From Spirochaetota bacterium (GTDB taxonomy: Bacteria > Spirochaetota > UBA4802 > UB4802): 64,000 bases of DNA. The position numbers and the translations under genes are program-made. The notes beneath the pieces are model-generated. The model was not told where the DNA came from and searched no databases. It was given only the letters and a program-made list of their open reading frames with translations. Positions 1 to 7,035 of the stretch are shown piece by piece (position 1 is the first letter of the stretch; the number at the start of each line of letters is the position of its first letter). Where the stretch lies: positions 1 to 64,000 of the forward strand of contig JBFLZD010000009.1 in NCBI GenBank assembly GCA_040756435.1. The letters are read 5' to 3'.

Positions 1-382
1 TTTCAATTTCTTTGGTAAGTTTAAGTTCGGTTTCTTTAATTTCGTTGCGGACTGTTTCAATTTCTTTGGTAAGTTTAAGTTCGGTTTCTTTAATTTCGTT
101 GCGGACTGTTTCAATTTCTTTGGTTAGTTTGAGCTCCGTTTCTTTAATTTCGTTTCGCACTGTTTCAATTTCTTTGGTAAGTTTAAGCTCAACTTCTTTA
201 ATTTCCTTACGCGTTTGCTCAATCTCTTTCACCAATTTTAATTCGGTCAAGGTAATATCCTGCCGTGTTGCAACCTGATTGTTGCTAATAGCTTCCTCTA
301 CCATCTCAATGAATTCAGCCAATATCTTAGCCTTTTCCTGGTCATCTTTAAATGCTTCATAAATACGTATGGCATATCCCAT
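1..382 (-). CDS. coiled-coil repeat protein, C-terminus beyond window edge
   Basis: Reading leftwards, an ATG at 382-380 follows a good Shine-Dalgarno (AAGGAG) and opens a frame that runs off the window start, giving about 127 residues. The N-terminus (MGYAIRIYEAFKDDQEK) leads into a charged helical region. From about residue 58 there is a perfect to near-perfect 54-bp tandem repeat encoding the 18-residue unit LTKEIETVRNEIKETELK, repeated at least three times before the edge. The heptad-like pattern with Glu/Lys and Leu/Ile predicts a long coiled coil. It resembles the small coiled-coil proteins grouped as DUF1640/CCDC90-like, often ending in a transmembrane helix; that end is not visible here. 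The function is unknown. The gene at 37187-37783 has the same 18-residue period with a different unit sequence. Confidence 0.75.
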   Translation of the reverse strand, partial: MGYAIRIYEAFKDDQEKAKILAEFIEMVEEAISNNQVATRQDITLTELKLVKEIEQTRKEIKEVELKLTKEIETVRNEIKETELKLTKEIETVRNEIKETELKLTKEIETVRNEIKETELKLTKEIE

Positions 383-495
383 TAAAGTACTCCTTGTTTT
401 TTATTTTTTTAATAAGTATGATCATTCTTTATAGAGTATATCCCATGCACTTTCTATGTCAAACGATTTTATCAATAGGTTCAATACTCCCTTCA

Positions 496-1326
496 CTACC
501 AGCTACCTGAAGATCCGCCACCACCAAAGCTGCCACCGCCGCCGCTAAAGCCACCGCTTGATGAAAAACCGCCACCAGAAGAAAACCCACCGCTTGAAAA
601 ACCTCCACCGCCAGATTTCATTGATGAAAGGATTATGCCAGCAATAAACCCAATAATGGCCAGCAAGATAAGTGCAGATAAAGTGTATCCAAAAAAAGCT
701 CCAATTATAGGAAGCACTATAGCACCCAATATCCCACTCAAAAGGCGCCTGAAAGCACTGATAAACGACATAACAATAAAGGCAATCCACATAAATGCAG
801 CATAGTCAGGAGCTGATTTTTGCGGTTTTAAGCTGTTTGCATCAAACTTTCCCTTTACAATATCAATGATGGCATCAACGGCTTTTGTAATGCCGGCATC
901 ATAATCGCCGTTTTTAAATTCAGGGATGATGATATAATCAATGATTCTTCCGGCAAGCAGGTCTGTTAACGTTTCTTCCAGTCCTTTACCCACCTCAATG
1001 CGTACCTTTCGGTTATCGCGAGCAACTAACACAATGACACCATTGTCCAGCCCCTTTTGACCAATTTTCCATGTATCAGCTAATCGTATGGAGTAGGATT
1101 CAATATCCTCGTTGCCAATTGAAGGAACAGTTGCCACAACCACCTGCGTTGAATCTTCTTTTTCAAGTTGTGTTAATTTTGCCTCTAATTCAGCTTCGGT
1201 TGTGGATGAAAGTATATCCGCATAGTCATTGACATGTGCCCGTAAAGGCGGGATGGGCGCTAACTCCTGAGTAATAGCAGTAACGCTCACACACAACGCA
1301 CATAGTACTGTGAAAACCCATTTCAT
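496..1326 (-). CDS. TPM-domain (YgcG-like) membrane-anchored secreted protein
   Basis: This 276-residue protein has a signal peptide (about residues 1-20, ending near AITQ) and then a TPM domain (about 25-155). That domain carries the family sequences VNDYADILS, LADTWKIGQKGLDNGVIVLV and VGKGLEETLTDLLAGRI. One or two hydrophobic segments (about 178-235) follow, and the tail is a low-complexity Gly/Ser stretch. This is the usual plan of TPM_phosphatase proteins: an extracytoplasmic TPM domain, a membrane anchor and a GS-rich tail. The molecular role is poorly defined; related proteins have been linked to photosystem II repair in plants. Its ATG overlaps the stop of the upstream TPM gene (ATGA), so the two are translationally coupled and follow LemA in one operon. 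Confidence 0.88.
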   Translation of the reverse strand: MKWVFTVLCALCVSVTAITQELAPIPPLRAHVNDYADILSSTTEAELEAKLTQLEKEDSTQVVVATVPSIGNEDIESYSIRLADTWKIGQKGLDNGVIVLVARDNRKVRIEVGKGLEETLTDLLAGRIIDYIIIPEFKNGDYDAGITKAVDAIIDIVKGKFDANSLKPQKSAPDYAAFMWIAFIVMSFISAFRRLLSGILGAIVLPIIGAFFGYTLSALILLAIIGFIAGIILSSMKSGGGGFSSGGFSSGGGFSSSGGFSGGGGSFGGGGSSGSW

Positions 1327-1982
1327 TGATTGTCACCAACAATTATATTTTTAAGCTCGTCAACATCATCAGGTTTATAGGGATATTCTTTTGATAGTCT
1401 GTTGCCAATAGTTTCAATGGTTGCGCACAATGCAGGAATAAACTGCTTTTGTTTAATGCCGGTAATAATTTGCTTAATGCACATATCCCAAAATTGGGGT
1501 TCAATTTTTTTATGGGCATCTTCATCAGCAAGTATCCACACCTTTTTTTCAAGAAGTGTTATGTACACAAGCACGCCATTTTTATCAGCGGTTTTATACA
1601 AACCATTTTTATAAAATGCAGTGATGGCTGCTTCACGCACTTCGGCATCAACTTCGCGCGGGTTTAAAAAAAGGCGCGTTAAAAAGATGCTTTTAGCAAT
1701 AGTAACTTTGAAAACAAGAAACAGCAGACTAAAAAACACTATGAATATCCACAGATTGTCTTTGTGAAAATAAAACAATGGTGCAATATAGTGGGTCAGT
1801 GCTATGGCAAGTGGCAGCGAAATGACTGCCGAAGTATACACGCGTGCAAGCGGATAATGATAGCTTGCAGTGACAATCATGGGGACAATTTCTGCGCTCG
1901 TCAGTTTCTCAGCTTTTTTCACAGCATCAATAATGCACTGCGCATCAGCCTGAGACAATATTTTTGCAACCAGGTCTTTCAT
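1323..1982 (-). CDS. second TPM-domain membrane protein
   Basis: This 219-residue protein is a TPM-domain relative without a cleavable signal. It starts with a short helical region, has the TPM entry sequence AEKLTSAEIVPMIV (about 25-38), then two transmembrane helices inserted in the domain (about 50-98), and resumes with the TPM half containing YKTADKNGVLVYITLLEKKVW. The split TPM fold with an inserted hairpin is known in DUF5130/TPM proteins beside LemA. It lies 13 bp downstream of the lemA stop codon, and the gap contains a copy of the genome-wide word GGCGATAGTT instead of a strong ribosome-binding site. It overlaps the next TPM gene by 4 bp. The role is presumably in the envelope, with LemA; this is inferred from context. 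Confidence 0.82.
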   Translation of the reverse strand: MKDLVAKILSQADAQCIIDAVKKAEKLTSAEIVPMIVTASYHYPLARVYTSAVISLPLAIALTHYIAPLFYFHKDNLWIFIVFFSLLFLVFKVTIAKSIFLTRLFLNPREVDAEVREAAITAFYKNGLYKTADKNGVLVYITLLEKKVWILADEDAHKKIEPQFWDMCIKQIITGIKQKQFIPALCATIETIGNRLSKEYPYKPDDVDELKNIIVGDNQ

Positions 1983-1995
1983 AGGTAACTATCGC

Positions 1996-2589
1996 CTATT
2001 CAAATGAAACTTTAGGAGCAGCTTTGGCGCCCTCTTCAGCCTTGAAGTACTCCTTGCGCTCTAAGTGAAGCAGAAAATTATTTGTCAGGTTATAGGGGAA
2101 AATTCGTATTGACGAGTTGAATTCTTTAACTGCTTCGTTATAGCGCTGTCGTGCCACATTGATGCGGTTTTCAGTTCCTTCAAGCTGGTGCATTAAATCG
2201 GTAAAGTGTGCGTCGGCTTTTAAATTGGGGTAGCGCTCTACAACCACCATAAGACGTGCCAGTGCACTTGATAGCTCGCCCTGCGCTGCCTGAAATTTTG
2301 CAATAGCTTCAGGGTTGCTTAAATCTTTTGGCGATAGTTGAACAGAAGTGGCCTTTGCCCGCGCTTCAATGACAGCCTGCAGTGTTTGCTTTTCGTGCGC
2401 GGCATATCCTTTCACCGTGGCAACTAAGTTTGGGATAAGGTCAGCCCTTCGCTGCAGCGCCGATTCTAAATCGCCGTATGCCTTGAACACCTCTTCTTCC
2501 TGCATCTGAAGTTTATTATATCCACATCCCAAAAAGGAAAACAGTGACAGTGCAATAATAACAGGTAAAAGATAGGAAATTTTTTTCAT
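1996..2589 (-). CDS. LemA family lipoprotein
   Basis: The 197-residue product has a lipoprotein signal with lipobox FLGC (Cys22). The LemA helical domain follows: [26 protein letters not shown]-type sequence, [16 protein letters not shown], and the C-terminal [15 protein letters not shown] and FPYNL. These are LemA family hallmarks, and the length is typical. LemA proteins are membrane-anchored helical bundles of uncertain function, very often encoded next to TPM proteins as here. A strong AGGAGG lies upstream of the start. It is the first gene of the lemA-TPM-TPM unit; the promoter should lie in 2590-2660. Confidence 0.93.
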   Translation of the reverse strand: MKKISYLLPVIIALSLFSFLGCGYNKLQMQEEEVFKAYGDLESALQRRADLIPNLVATVKGYAAHEKQTLQAVIEARAKATSVQLSPKDLSNPEAIAKFQAAQGELSSALARLMVVVERYPNLKADAHFTDLMHQLEGTENRINVARQRYNEAVKEFNSSIRIFPYNLTNNFLLHLERKEYFKAEEGAKAAPKVSFE

Positions 2590-2928
2590 AAGCCCTCCTG
2601 ATGGAAAAGATAAACCGCTTTTATGCGTAAGATGAAAATATACGCATAAAACAAAACGGTGTCAAGAATAAAAAATCATGCAGTGCTGGCAAAGTGGGGG
2701 TCAGAGCCACATCAAAAGGAAAAGTATATAATCCAAAAAAGGCTGAACTTTTTGTGTCCTGAGCATAAGGGAAAAAATATGCACCATGCAAAGAGAATTA
2801 GCTAAAGAAGTTAAGAACAAAAATTATACTTGCAAATAACATAATTTTATTTACTTTATAAAGCAAATATAGTATGCAATATATGAATGATGATAGATTC
2901 AAATTAAAAATGTTGGAATAAGCAACTA
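2590..2928. other. intergenic region between lemA and the MNT gene
   Basis: There is no convincing gene. It holds the lemA leader (2590-2660), the left 54-bp direct repeat (2664-2717) and an AT-rich stretch (2800-2928) that probably carries the promoter of the MNT/HEPN pair. Confidence 0.6.
2664..2717 (+). repeat. left 54-bp direct repeat flanking the MNT/HEPN pair
   Basis: This stretch matches 3688-3741 over 54 bp with a single C/T difference that I could find. It contains the word GGGGTCAGAGCCAC, which also recurs in reverse orientation (GGCTCTGACCCC) many times in 50.9-52.0 kb. Confidence 0.9.
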
Positions 2929-3288
2929 ATGAAACTGAGTAGTGTTGAAGAAAGAAAAATATTACTTGATGCTGAGTTGAAAAAAATTGTAGAAGTTCTT
3001 AAACAAAAATATGATCCTGAAAGGATAGTACTTTTTGGGTCTTTGTTAGATGGGAATATCCATGAATATAGTGATATTGATTTGTTAATAATAAAGAAAA
3101 CTTCTAAACGACCAATTGATAGGATTATAGAAGTAGCCAAAATTATTAATCCATCATTGGGGGTTGATTTGTTTGTCTATACTCCAGAAGAATTTGATAC
3201 ACTTGTAAATGAAAAATATAGTTTTTTTATCAATATTTTAAAAAATAGCAAAATTCTTTATGAAAAAAGAAACAGCAGAATGGATTAG
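2929..3288 (+). CDS. MNT-type nucleotidyltransferase (MntA-like antitoxin)
   Basis: The 119-residue protein is a minimal nucleotidyltransferase of the Pol-beta superfamily. The diagnostic motif LFGSLLDGNIHEYSDIDLLI (about 36-55) supplies the G-S pair and the D-x-D metal ligands. A C-terminal helical part (FVYTPEEFDTLV) is typical. In characterised HepT/MntA modules the MNT protein neutralises the HEPN RNase by adding AMP to it, and the paired gene downstream supports that role here. The stop codon lies inside the HEPN gene (29-bp overlap). The ribosome-binding site is weak. The module sits between 54-bp direct repeats, which suggests acquisition or mobilisation as a cassette. Confidence 0.9.
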   Translation: MKLSSVEERKILLDAELKKIVEVLKQKYDPERIVLFGSLLDGNIHEYSDIDLLIIKKTSKRPIDRIIEVAKIINPSLGVDLFVYTPEEFDTLVNEKYSFFINILKNSKILYEKRNSRMD

Positions 3289-3646
3289 TATAGCCAACGA
3301 GGAATTAATGGCTGCTAAATATCTGGAAAAACTTAATTTACCAAGAATGGTATGTTATCATTGCCAGCAATTTGTTGAAAAAGCTATGAAAGCATTCCTG
3401 GTTGAAAAAGATATAGAATTTCATAGAACACATAATATTCTTGATTTGAAAAATATAATTGTAGCATTAGGAGTTGATATTCCATTAAACAATGATGAAG
3501 CTATTTTTTTAAACAGTATTTATAGATCACGATACCCTGCTGGTTTGGGTTTACTCCCCTATGGCGAGCCCGATAAGAAAGATTGTGAAAAAGCATTGGA
3601 GTGTGCCACCAAAATGAGTGATTGGTTGGAAAAAAATATAAAATAA
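3260..3646 (+). CDS. HEPN-domain protein (toxin-like partner of MNT)
   Basis: The 128-residue protein matches the HEPN domain: the N-terminal helix ETAEWISIANEELMAAKYLE, YHCQQFVEKAMKAFLV, FHRTHNILDL, and the late SIYRSRYPAGLG. HEPN proteins paired with MNT proteins are RNases or substrate-binding partners in toxin-antitoxin-like modules. I do not see the R-x4-6-H RNase signature in its classical form, so nuclease activity is not assured. The chosen start overlaps the MNT gene by 29 bp because the whole first HEPN helix is needed. An internal ATG after GAGGAATTA would remove that helix. Confidence 0.87.
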   Translation: MKKETAEWISIANEELMAAKYLEKLNLPRMVCYHCQQFVEKAMKAFLVEKDIEFHRTHNILDLKNIIVALGVDIPLNNDEAIFLNSIYRSRYPAGLGLLPYGEPDKKDCEKALECATKMSDWLEKNIK

Positions 3647-3687
3647 CGAATATTTTTAGCTCTTTGTGTTTTCCTCGTCCTTAGTGT

Positions 3688-3741
3688 AAGAATAAAAAAT
3701 CATGCAGTGTTGGCAAAGTGGGGGTCAGAGCCACATCAAAA
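3688..3741 (+). repeat. right 54-bp direct repeat flanking the MNT/HEPN pair
   Basis: This is the same orientation and sequence as 2664-2717 with one difference. The two copies are 1024 bp apart and bracket the MNT/HEPN genes. Confidence 0.9.
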
Positions 3742-4061
3742 AAACCGTACAGTCATACTGAACTTTTTATTAAAATATATAAAAAAGTGTTGCTATATAA
3801 TTGTTTTTTTGCACTTTTATTGTTATATTGCTGTAATTAATACATATATAATGTTCCTACTGTTATATGTGTACCAGTTCTTTTTTATAATTGCAATGAT
3901 GTGTACTTGCCCCTGCCTATTGTATATCATGAGCTATAGTAACAAAGCTGTTGTTATATTCTTATAAGGATTAAGGATATAACAATGTAGGCACTTGCTT
4001 ATGATGTGTATGAACACGCAGTGAGCAAAGCCTTAATACTTCTACTAATTGGAGGAAAATT
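3742..4061. other. AT-rich intergenic region upstream of lipoprotein gene
   Basis: I see no supported gene. A hydrophobic frame at 3707-3967 starts inside the repeat, lacks a ribosome-binding site and has poor composition for a protein. The promoter for the downstream lipoprotein gene is probably here. Confidence 0.5.
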
Positions 4062-4784
4062 ATGAAACGCCACACAGTATTAATAATAGCAATCATGGTA
4101 ATTGCAACAATAGTATCCTGTAGCTATGAAAACACTGCCACAGTTACTATTGACACTGGCATACGCCAGCAGGCGCACCTTAACTGGTTTGGCCGTGTTC
4201 TTGCGTTACTTAGCTTTTCACAGCCACTGCAGGCCGATCCAGTGCCTGGGCTTCCATATTCCATTACTCAGATAAAGTTATTTATAAAAGCTTCTGATAT
4301 GGAAACTATTGAAGAGAGTATACCACTTGATACCGGCAAAATAACACTGGAAGTCCCCGCAGGCAGCCAGCGTACATTTGAGGTGGTAGGATATGATGAA
4401 AGTGGTTATAGATATTATGGAGGTATAACCACAGTAGACCTTTCTCCAGGACAAGAGGTTAATCTAAATATTGAGATGGGGGAGCTGTTTGATTTTACAC
4501 GGTATGATGGAAGTGCTTCATATTATCAAAGTCAAAATCAAATAATTATAACAGCTTATACACAAATAAATCCAAATGTCATTGCATTTAAATTATATAG
4601 AAAACCTGTGGGGAGCAACTTTGCAGAAGAATACTATACAACATTAACCAATATACAATTTACAATGGATCAATATTCCATTACATATACTATTCCTGCG
4701 ACATTAGATTTGAATTATAACTATTTGATTTTATCAGTTACAAGATATGGTGAAAGTGATAGAAGACAACTAAACATTTATTGA
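4062..4784 (+). CDS. putative lipoprotein of unknown function
   Basis: This 240-residue protein has a lipoprotein signal ending at the lipobox IVSC (Cys about 20), so it is predicted to be lipidated and envelope-bound. After it, two beta-rich regions are visible: residues about 65-145 with alternating hydrophobic strands (KITLEVPAGSQRTFEVVGYD, a carboxypeptidase-regulatory or PEGA-like look), and residues about 150-240, which resemble an immunoglobulin/FnIII-like fold. I do not recognise a named family. A good GGAGG precedes the ATG. It stands 53 bp upstream of a FecR-domain gene in the same orientation and may be co-transcribed with it. Confidence 0.72.
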   Translation: MKRHTVLIIAIMVIATIVSCSYENTATVTIDTGIRQQAHLNWFGRVLALLSFSQPLQADPVPGLPYSITQIKLFIKASDMETIEESIPLDTGKITLEVPAGSQRTFEVVGYDESGYRYYGGITTVDLSPGQEVNLNIEMGELFDFTRYDGSASYYQSQNQIIITAYTQINPNVIAFKLYRKPVGSNFAEEYYTTLTNIQFTMDQYSITYTIPATLDLNYNYLILSVTRYGESDRRQLNIY

Positions 4785-4837
4785 TTATTAATGAAGAGTA
4801 TCCAAGATAAGAAAATTTTACAAAAGGAGGAAACCCA

Positions 4838-5572
4838 ATGAAAAAAATCCATACACTGCTTATCATCACTGTGGCGCTGCTTTTTGTAGCAGGTCCGCTT
4901 TTTGCTGCCATTACCGTGGTAAGCGTAAAGGGTGAGGCGCTGTACAGTGACGGTGGTGCTTTCAAGCCCTTGCAAAAAGGCATGCAGCTAAAAGAAGGGA
5001 CAAAAATCCAGACTGGTGCAAAATCACAGGCTGTGCTTGATATAGATGGGCACATTGTAACCATAAAATCACTTACCCTTATCAAGGTGTATAAAAACAT
5101 TGCCAAAAAGGATGAGTCCACCAACAGCCTGGGCTTAAAATATGGAAGCATCAATGCAAAGGTTAAAAAGCTGCCACAGGTAAAAACAAGCTTTTTAATT
5201 ACCACACCGGTGGCAACATCATCGGTGCGGGGCACCGAGCAGAATACAAGCTTTGGGCCTGGGTTTGGTATGCAGGTAACAGTCCCTGAAGGTGAGCTTA
5301 ATGTACAGTCAAATGGAGAAAATAAAAAGGTTGGAGGCAACTTAGAATACAGCAAGGGAGGGGATGATCCGCGCAGTGGTGACCTTACCGGGAATATGCA
5401 AAATAACTACATAGGCAAGACCGCACCGGATAATCTCACTGATGAGGAAAAGGACATGATGGGCAAATACGGCGACCAGCTAGTAGATTCAACCCAAACC
5501 CCGGCAGATGTGCTGGACAATGTAGGTGGAGCATCATCGATCAATGTCAATTTGATATGGAATGTACAATAA
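4838..5572 (+). CDS. secreted FecR-domain protein
   Basis: The 244-residue protein has a signal peptide (to about residue 24, GPLFAA). The FecR domain that follows includes VVSVKGEALYSDGGAF, LKEGTKIQTGAKSQAVLDI, a long beta section, and TTPVATSSVRGTEQNTSF, the typical 'ATA-VRGTEF'-like region. The C-terminal third is acidic and probably disordered. FecR domains sense or organise envelope components; without an adjacent sigma/anti-sigma pair this is more like the structural FecR proteins common in spirochaetes. A strong AAGGAGG precedes the start. The downstream sequence immediately becomes a palindromic repeat island. Confidence 0.85.
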   Translation: MKKIHTLLIITVALLFVAGPLFAAITVVSVKGEALYSDGGAFKPLQKGMQLKEGTKIQTGAKSQAVLDIDGHIVTIKSLTLIKVYKNIAKKDESTNSLGLKYGSINAKVKKLPQVKTSFLITTPVATSSVRGTEQNTSFGPGFGMQVTVPEGELNVQSNGENKKVGGNLEYSKGGDDPRSGDLTGNMQNNYIGKTAPDNLTDEEKDMMGKYGDQLVDSTQTPADVLDNVGGASSINVNLIWNVQ

Positions 5573-5674
5573 GTCATACTGAACCATGTCCTGAATTTAT
5601 TTCAGGAGTGATTCAGTGCAGTCATCCTGAACTTGATTCAGGATCTCAAATAGCAATGTGGGATAGTTTGTGCA
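5573..5674. repeat. palindromic interspersed repeats, second family
   Basis: Two hairpin units of the type 'TCCTGAA...TTCAGGA' occur here. The family recurs inside the 6.0-6.5 kb array, at 46.89 kb and through 51.0-52.0 kb. Confidence 0.75.
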
Positions 5675-5971
5675 ATGGGGAAAAGGGGATTTGTTTATAT
5701 AATGACAAACAGAAAAGATGGAACATTGTATATAGGTGTAACATCAAATTTAATAAAGAGGGTTTATCAACATAAGACTAATTTGGTAGAAGGGTTCACA
5801 TATAAATATAATCTTAAAAGATTAGTATATTATGAAATTTTTGAAACAATAGAGGAGGCTATTAAAAGGGAAAAACAGCTTAAAAACTGGAAAAGAGAGT
5901 GTAAGATTACATTAATTGAATCTATCAATCCTCAATGGTTAGATTTATATGATGATATTGCAGCTATATGA
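5675..5971 (+). CDS. stand-alone GIY-YIG endonuclease-domain protein
   Basis: The 98-residue protein is a single-domain GIY-YIG protein of the UPF0213/YhbQ-like type. VYIMTNRKDGTLYIGVTS (about 7-24) supplies the GIY-YIG core in its variant VYI...YIG form. LIKRVYQHK carries the conserved Arg, and the later AIKREKQLKNWKRECK carries the conserved Glu and Lys-rich helix. Such small proteins are widespread; most have no demonstrated function, and some cut branched DNA. It lies between a short palindromic stretch and a large palindromic array, so it is physically embedded in a repeat island. The ribosome-binding site is weak. Confidence 0.85.
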   Translation: MGKRGFVYIMTNRKDGTLYIGVTSNLIKRVYQHKTNLVEGFTYKYNLKRLVYYEIFETIEEAIKREKQLKNWKRECKITLIESINPQWLDLYDDIAAI

Positions 5972-5976
5972 TAAGA

Positions 5977-6545
5977 GATTCCGGATCGAGTCCGGAATGA
6001 CGGATGGCATAAAGATTCCGGGTCAAGCCCGGAATGACGAATGGCGTAAAGATTCCGGATCAAGTCCGGAATGACGAATGTGCAATAAGTCATCCATAAT
6101 CATGTCCTGAATTTATTTCAGGAGTGATTCAGGATCTTTATGGTGAGAACAAAAGATTCCGGATCAAGTCCGGAATGACGAATGTGCAATAAGTCATCCA
6201 TAATCATGTCCTGAATTTATTTCAGGAGTGATTCAGGATCTTTATGGTGAGAACAAAAGATTCCGGATCAAGTCCAGAATGGCGGATGACGAAAAGATTC
6301 CGGATCAAGCCCGGAATGACGGATGGCATAAAGATTCCGGGTCAAGCCCGGAATGACGGATGACGAAAAGATTCCGGGTCAAGTCCGGAATGACGGATGA
6401 CGAAAAGATTCCGGGTCAGGCTCGGAATGACGGATGACGAAAAGATTCCGGATCAAGTCCAGAATGACGGATGGCGTAAAGATTCCGGATCAAGTCCAGA
6501 ATGACAGATGACGAAAAGATTCCGGATCAAGCCCGGAATGATGGC
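5977..6545. repeat. 37-bp palindromic repeat array (12 units)
   Basis: Twelve copies of an imperfect palindrome of the form ATTCCGGRTCAAGYCCGGAAT begin at 5977, 6014, 6051, 6155, 6259, 6296, 6333, 6370, 6407, 6444, 6481 and 6518. The period is exactly 37 bp except for two 104-bp steps (6051-6154 and 6155-6258), where a 67-bp segment containing the second palindrome family is inserted. The linkers are near-identical (GACGGATGACGAAAA or GGCATAAA), so this is not CRISPR. Each unit would fold as a hairpin in RNA or single-stranded DNA. Confidence 0.93.
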
Positions 6546-6606
6546 TATGAAGTGGGTGCATAATACAATAATTAGATGTAGAAATTCCGTACCATAAGGA
6601 GGTTTC

Positions 6607-7035
6607 ATGCGCACAATTATACTATTAATAATGACACTGTGTATGGCAACAGCTGTTTTTGCGCAAAGTGCCATGCTTGCAGTAAAGCTTGCCGAAAAGC
6701 CGGTGGCAACGGTTGAAGATGCAGTGGTGCTTTTTATGATGTCAACCGATGGCACCAGTCAGGGGTATGCAAAGGATGCGGAAGCACTTGCTGCAAAAGG
6801 AATATTGCCAAAGGTATATGATCCAAAAACGCCTGCCACCATGGGTATTGTTGCCTACATGATGGCAAAACAGGCAAATATAAAACATTCCCTTATGTTT
6901 AATATTTTCAAAAGCCAGCGCTATGCGGTGTTTGCGTGCATAGCAGCGGGGTACCTGCCAGCCAATGCAGGGGAAAGCGTTGCATTAAGCGGTGTGGAGC
7001 TTATGGAAATTATGGGCAGGTTTGGAGGTGAATAA
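6607..7035 (+). CDS. small secreted protein of unknown function
   Basis: This 142-residue protein has a signal peptide (MRTIILLIMTLCMATAVFAQ). The mature part is Ala/Met-rich and helical, with no family I recognise. A strong AAGGAGG stands 6 bp before the ATG and just beyond the repeat array. Its TAA overlaps the ATG of the following outer-membrane protein gene by one base (TAATG), so the two are translationally coupled. It may be a periplasmic partner of that barrel; this is inferred from the coupling. Confidence 0.78.
   Translation: MRTIILLIMTLCMATAVFAQSAMLAVKLAEKPVATVEDAVVLFMMSTDGTSQGYAKDAEALAAKGILPKVYDPKTPATMGIVAYMMAKQANIKHSLMFNIFKSQRYAVFACIAAGYLPANAGESVALSGVELMEIMGRFGGE

Noticed and set aside
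12-278. Plus-strand Ser/Val/Leu-repeat open frame
   Set aside because: It is the antisense of the coiled-coil repeat gene on the minus strand, which has the proper start and ribosome-binding site.
3707-3967. 86-residue hydrophobic open frame between the MNT/HEPN pair and the lipoprotein gene
   Set aside because: It starts inside the right 54-bp direct repeat, has no ribosome-binding site, and reads as Cys/Tyr/Phe-rich low-complexity translation of AT-rich DNA.
5977-6545. CRISPR array
   Set aside because: The period is regular, but the 'spacers' are near-identical linkers, the unit itself is a palindrome of a dispersed family, and there are no cas genes.
6453-6755. Minus-strand 100-residue frame
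   Set aside because: It mixes antisense of a secreted protein with palindromic repeat sequence.
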